A DNA stretch of 64,000 bases from Bryoerythrophyllum caledonicum (lineage: Eukaryota > Streptophyta > Bryopsida > Pottiales > Pottiaceae): assembly GCA_963971425.1 (NCBI GenBank), contig OZ020517.1:23756462-23820461 (forward strand), written 5' to 3'. The notes beneath the pieces were generated by a model, which did no database searches, was not told the origin of the DNA, and saw only the letters and a program-made list of their open reading frames with translations. Positions 58,813-64,000 of this stretch are shown one piece after another (the first letter of the stretch is position 1; the number at the start of each line of letters is the position of its first letter). A program made the position numbers and the translations under genes.

Positions 58813-61547
58813 TCCTAAAGCATCCCAAGCAGTTCACTTCTACTAGACCCTGACTAGGCCTTTTACATGGAGAAAAATTAGAAAATGGGAAGGAATCTAG
58901 GGACGGCGCCCCAATAGCCCTCAAGGCTTCCACTTCTGCTTCGTGTCCTTTGAGTCTGCATAGTCCGATCTTCCGCTTGTGCTTTAGGCATTGCTTCATG
59001 CGCTTTCTACTTGCATAGTTTCCTTAAATAATAAGAATATAATATAGTTTAAATTCAAGCCTATGATTGATCACTATAATGTACATATGTAGTACTGTAG
59101 TAGTTTAATGCACGACCAATAACAAAAACTAGTATGATTTTCTAACCTATAGTTTTGGTCATCAATTGAATTTAATTTTGGCACATCTTAGTCTTTATTT
59201 GCAAATTAAAACTTTAACTAAAGGTTTTATACCATTTTAATTTATGTAATTCACTTATTGATTTATATTTAGTTGTATCATAAAAGAAAAGATCTTGTAT
59301 ACACTAGCTAGGTATTTCCTATGTTCAATTCCATATCAGCCTTGTGGCCACCAAGAAAAACAAAATGAAATTACTTGATTCCAGTATGTTTGTATTGTGA
59401 TTAATTTTAGATATAGCCTAGCATGAAGAATTTGATTACAATACAAGAATCTAATATATATTAACTATGATTTCTAAATTTTGTTCATTGAATCTTGTCA
59501 TCTAAATAAAAGTCATAATATTATATTTGGTAATCAATCAATTATTTGTTTGTAGAGTAAAAATTTAGATTCATTTGTCTTACCCCAAGCTACATAATAA
59601 AATTGGTTCCAGGGAAGGTCTTTTCCTTTAGCGTTTAGTGTAATTAATGGTCACTTGTAGTTTACAAAGAGGATAATTATCAATTTATCAACACAAGGTA
59701 TTCTCTCAAACAAAAATCCAAGTAAAAATCACTCTTATTACGGCCCATGTTTATCAAGGGAAAAGGGTGATTCAAATTGACAGTAAACAAGGCATATCAA
59801 CCTCAAGCGTTTTATAGCCTTATTCAAATAGACAATGCTTTGTTCAAGTAGACAGTAGCCATCATCTGTATGCTATTCATTTATTAATCTTAAATTTATA
59901 TATGAATCAAAGCCTACCTACTTGCATGAAATTCAATTAAGAAGTTTACTTATCTTAAGTGAACTCCCGCATGTCTTTTTTCAAGACATCTCCATCACTC
60001 CATCACAAGTGCCTATTTTAACTTATTATTGTTTTGCAATTATTCCTTCCTTTTTATACAACTTATTTAAAATTATGGATACCGCTTATGGACTTACAAG
60101 ACATTTCTAAATTAAAATACTATAATGACAAAACTATTTGTCCCCGGACGTTAAGGTATATATTAATATTCAATGTTACTCAAAAGGGTGATCAATCCTA
60201 AAGAAACATCTCTCACTTTATACTCCTGATCCTTAATGATTCATAATCCATCTAAATCATTGTCATGATTTTCTATTTAATTTAGAATTATCATATTTAC
60301 CCAAAGCCTCTTATAAAAGAATTTCAAATGAATTGGATAGCTAAGCTTACTCACAGGTTCTATTAATAAATGTATTCCATAATTTGAATAAGAAATATAC
60401 TCACCACTATGATTTTCTATCTCAAAATCACATCACAATTTCTCAACAGGTATCATTCATCCATGATACCATAATACTTCTATTAATAATATATGAATAA
60501 ATTTTATTAACCGGTTAATTTATTGTGCTCGATTTACTCTCCTTTCTAGGACACAAAACAATGTTTCTCAATCTAGTGCATCAAATTGACAACTACCATT
60601 GCTCACCTCCTTTTCCCCACACAAGGAATATGGTTTCTTAAATTGGACATAAGACTCCCTTCAACTGGTATTGCTCTCTAGCACATTCCATGTCCATTTA
60701 ACTATTACTTCACCTCCACATATCTGGTTGCATGCATGATGGCTGGAAACAACCCTTTCCAACTATATCAATTTGAAACTCAACATGACTCATTCTCACG
60801 CAAACCATAACAAACTAAATTACAAATTGTACTTTGTGATAACAAATGAATAAACTAGAGACATACTATACTCTATTGAACACAAGCTTGAAACCACTAT
60901 TGTTGAATTGACATAATATATTTCTTTTAGTAATCCCAACATGTCAACATCAATTTGAATAAAACATAAATTAGAATCCATAACATTTCTTCACTTTGAT
61001 CAAACTATTCACTCAAGCTCTCTCCAGTGACATACACACTCAAGATATTCTATTTTCTAATGTGTTGTAGTGATTTCTTCTCTTCCCAACTTTACTTATG
61101 TTCTCAAAGTTGAATTGACAACTTTTCATATCTGGATCCCAAAAAGTATAGCCGCCATGTCTATTTGAATCAGATTCTAAAGGGTGGCGGCTAAAAATTT
61201 ACTAAAATCTTCTTTCTAATTTCTAAAGCTTAACTATAACTATCGTTAAACACTTTCCAAAATACTTAGAAAAATTAACTCCTTTCACACTACCAAATAG
61301 AAAAAAAATTCAGAGTAAAATTTTTATGCTTACAATGTTGTTTATGATCATTCCAAAAAATATCAAAAGATAGATTCACCTTCTATAATTAAATATATGT
61401 TACATTGTGTTGAGTGCTACAGAACCAATTGTTATATAAAAACTTCAATTTAATTCATTGAACTCACTCTAAATTTGTTTATAGAAATTTTAGTCAAGTA
61501 ATTCTTAAATCATCTGTTATTGGCTAAAGAGAGTGCCATTATTTATG
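58813..61547. other. AT-rich intergenic, no gene recognised
   Basis: Long AT-rich stretch with only short frames. No transposon domains or strong repeats were identified by eye. Confidence 0.45.
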
Positions 61548-61845
61548 TTATATATAATATATATTACATATATATCATACATTATGTATATAATATACAT
61601 AGTATATACATAGTATATACATAATATATATATAATATATACATAATATATACATAATATATACATAATATATATATAATATATACATAATATATATATA
61701 ATATATATACATAATATATATATTATATATACATAATATATATATTATGTATACATAATATATATAATATATATACATAATATATATATATAATATACAT
61801 AATATATATATAATATATATATAATATCTACATAATATATATAAT
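61548..61845. repeat. TA-rich low-complexity satellite
   Basis: About 300 bases of ACATAATATATATATAATAT-like units. The Tyr/Ile frame read from it is an artefact. Confidence 0.9.
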
Positions 61846-62084
61846 GAACATATGTGCGTTCTTTTTATCCACTCATATAAGAATTTAATTAAAATTGTTG
61901 AAATTTGATTTATGTTACAAAATTGTTTAGATTTTATTAGTTATTATACAGATCATGTTATCATCTTACTCGTAAGCTTTTAAATAAAATGAAAATACTC
62001 TTATTTAGAAACATAAAACCTCACAACAGTTTCAAATATTATTTTTGAACTAATTGAATACTTTCAATCTATTAGAAAAACACA

Positions 62085-62085
<1 letters not shown>

Positions 62086-62138
<53 letters not shown>

Positions 62139-62156
62139 CATACACACACACATACA
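62086..62156. repeat. (TA)n microsatellite with CA and ACAT flanks
   Basis: About 20 uninterrupted TA units between GTGTGTG and ACATACATACACACACACA. Confidence 0.9.
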
Positions 62157-62439
62157 TGATGTTCCTAAAAGCATTGAAGAATTTGTGTGAAATACTATGT
62201 ATGATGGTTGTCTTTTTTCATTGGGCTTGATTCTACTTAGTAAGAGTTGTCTTGAATTCATTTTCATTGTTTGACATGAAAATTTAGGGGCCTATATTCA
62301 AATTTTAAATGCATTTACCAATAGCTCTAATGGTTCTATCATAGTTGTGTTTTCAACATAATTTAATTTGTTGTTAGCTTCAAATTGTTCATAGAGCCCA
62401 AGGACCAATTTCAAATCTTTACAATGGAGAGATATAGTC

Positions 62440-62716
62440 ATTAATTTGACACCAAGTGATGTCATGAACGCATGAAAAAAATAACTTTTTTCATCACTTC
62501 AAACACTATGATCTTTCAATCCATGTGATCAATGTTTTTAAAAGGTACTGAGAATGTGGTTTTAGTAGTATAGATTAGGATCTAACAATTGAAGTTGGGA
62601 TTCACAACTTTATTACTTTTTTTTCACTCTTTGCACTCATATGTAGTTTTGAAGTATTTTTGGTGAGAAATAGTCCAAGGACTTTAAGGGCATGAGTTGT
62701 GTAGTTTCACTTTTAA
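62440..62716 (-). mobile_element. Fragment of the TTAA-flanked family
   Basis: Resembles the last third of copy 4 (24241-25150), with a degenerate core (ATCTTTCAATCCATGTGATC) near 62512 and a weak end GGACTTTAAGGG. A second terminus-like TTAATCCCTAAAGGACC starts at 62713 and points rightward. Confidence 0.5.
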
Positions 62717-64000
62717 TCCCTAAAGGACCTAGAGTTTGTTTCACCAAAACCACCCCAAAACCTACCTCTCTAAGATGAGACGTTGCAAGACTAAATGAGA
62801 CAAATTTTTACAATTCTCAAACGCAGGGACCTTTAAGTTAACTACTACAAAGAGACACTCAAACAATTTCGTAAACTTTAACCGTATTGGAAGATACATG
62901 CATTTGAAGAGTGTGGCATGCTTTTTATATTCCGTGCACAAAGAGATTCAGGGGTACTTTGACTCAAGATATTGCTATATTTTTCAACTACACATTACAT
63001 GCTTTATGGAACTATCTTCTACATTATATGAAGTCATTGCACGCCAAAAATCACAAGTAATGCAGGTTCTTATAACAATAAGAATGGACTTGCAATGACT
63101 AGGGGTATAGGAAGTATCCATTCATTTAGATAAGCAATTTTTGAAAAATATCTTTGAAAAGATGAAAACTCCTTCTATGCATTTCTAAGTAAGAACAATG
63201 AGGTTTCCATGAACTTTCTTTCACTCCTACCTCCTTTAAAAAAGTTCGCTATTAAGCTCTACAATAATACTATTCAGATTTCTAGTAACCTATTCAACTC
63301 CCCTAACTTGAGCTTTTGATGTTTGAAGCCCCATAACTTTTTTCCTATAATTCTAAAAAAGAAAAATATATATCCCCACAATGACAAGATGCATTCCTAT
63401 TCTCAATAAAAATTTCAATAATTTATCTTCAAAATGAGATTCTTAGAAGCCTGCCCAAACTCTATGTATCCCACAAGTACAAATTGTCTATTAAGGATCA
63501 AAAGTAGAAGGATATCTCTAATAATTTGGAATGACTTTGCAGGATGTAAGAAGTCCAAGCTAGTTTTTATGCCAAAAGGATTGGCATAAAGCTATAATAT
63601 TGTGGGATAAACAAATCCACTCTAATAAATGGAAGCTTCATAAGATTTTTTCCGCAAGAAATTACTCGAGTTAAATTTGGATAAGCATTTAATAATAATT
63701 CAAGTTTTGTTGACTTGATTACTTTTCTTTGAGTATTCTACCTTTTGATCTTGATTGATTATATTTAGATTTTGTATGAAATATAATCTAATTTGAAATG
63801 AGTTCTCATCCTTAGGCCCTTGTCTGAAACAAATACATATCATGACTCACAGTATTTGCACAAGCACGTTATGAAGAATATGCTAATTTAAGATTGTTTT
63901 GAAAGTTTGAAAATAACATATTTCTAATTTACCTCTTATTCTCACACGATGCAATATTTATTTAAACCATTCGTGCATTGATGATGTATTGATGATGCAT
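62717..64000. other. AT-rich DNA, no gene recognised
   Basis: It may begin with a further TTAA-type terminus, but no matching right end was found. No domains. Confidence 0.4.

Noticed and set aside
61575-61778. Tyr/Ile-rich frame
   Set aside because: Translation of a TA satellite.

Overview
The window is nuclear DNA of a green plant (streptophyte). Genes are split by short GT-AG introns (about 70-450 bases). The protein set is plant-specific: a berberine-bridge-like oxidase, a JMJ25/KDM3-type demethylase with a WRC domain, a PAS/LOV photoreceptor relic and an ARIADNE ubiquitin ligase copy. The background is AT-rich and full of decayed transposons. The LRR style and the hAT elements suggest a bryophyte or charophyte rather than a flowering plant, but that is an impression from memory and I cannot name the species.

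Layout. 1-1.03 kb: tail of a decayed LINE. 3-6 kb: two MITE copies and two TTAA-flanked elements. 6.4-8.7 kb (+): secreted FAD oxidase in 3 exons. 9.9-15.7 kb (-): a 15-exon JmjC demethylase of about 1157 residues, convergent with the oxidase. 16.5-27.7 kb: no gene recognised; holds inverted repeats, a minisatellite, a mariner/pogo-like MITE and two TTAA-flanked elements. 27.8-30.8 kb (+): decayed hAT transposon. 32-35.2 kb: facing inverted arms around another TTAA-flanked element. 36.3-39.2 kb (-): second hAT copy. 41.8-43.7 kb (-): broken PAS/LOV gene. 44.3-46.4 kb (+): Ty1/copia relic. 48.9-53.5 kb (+): Ulp1 SUMO protease, trihelix DNA-binding and LRR modules. 54.3-55.7 kb (-): intronless, frameshifted ARIADNE copy. 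56-64 kb: AT-rich DNA with small elements and TA microsatellites.

Two results stand out. First, the Ulp1, trihelix and LRR modules can be read as one open frame of 11 exons (945 residues) in which all ten introns are GT-AG and every phase matches. That would be a SUMO protease fused to a DNA-binding domain and a leucine-rich repeat. Second, at least six dispersed elements are flanked by TTAA and end in C-rich/G-rich inverted termini, as expected of non-autonomous piggyBac-like elements. No transposase for them is visible here.

The functional genes do not form an operon or pathway. The demethylase (chromatin), the Ulp1/trihelix/LRR locus (SUMO and DNA binding) and the oxidase (secretory pathway) look independent. 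All domain calls come from reading motifs by eye; no database search was run.
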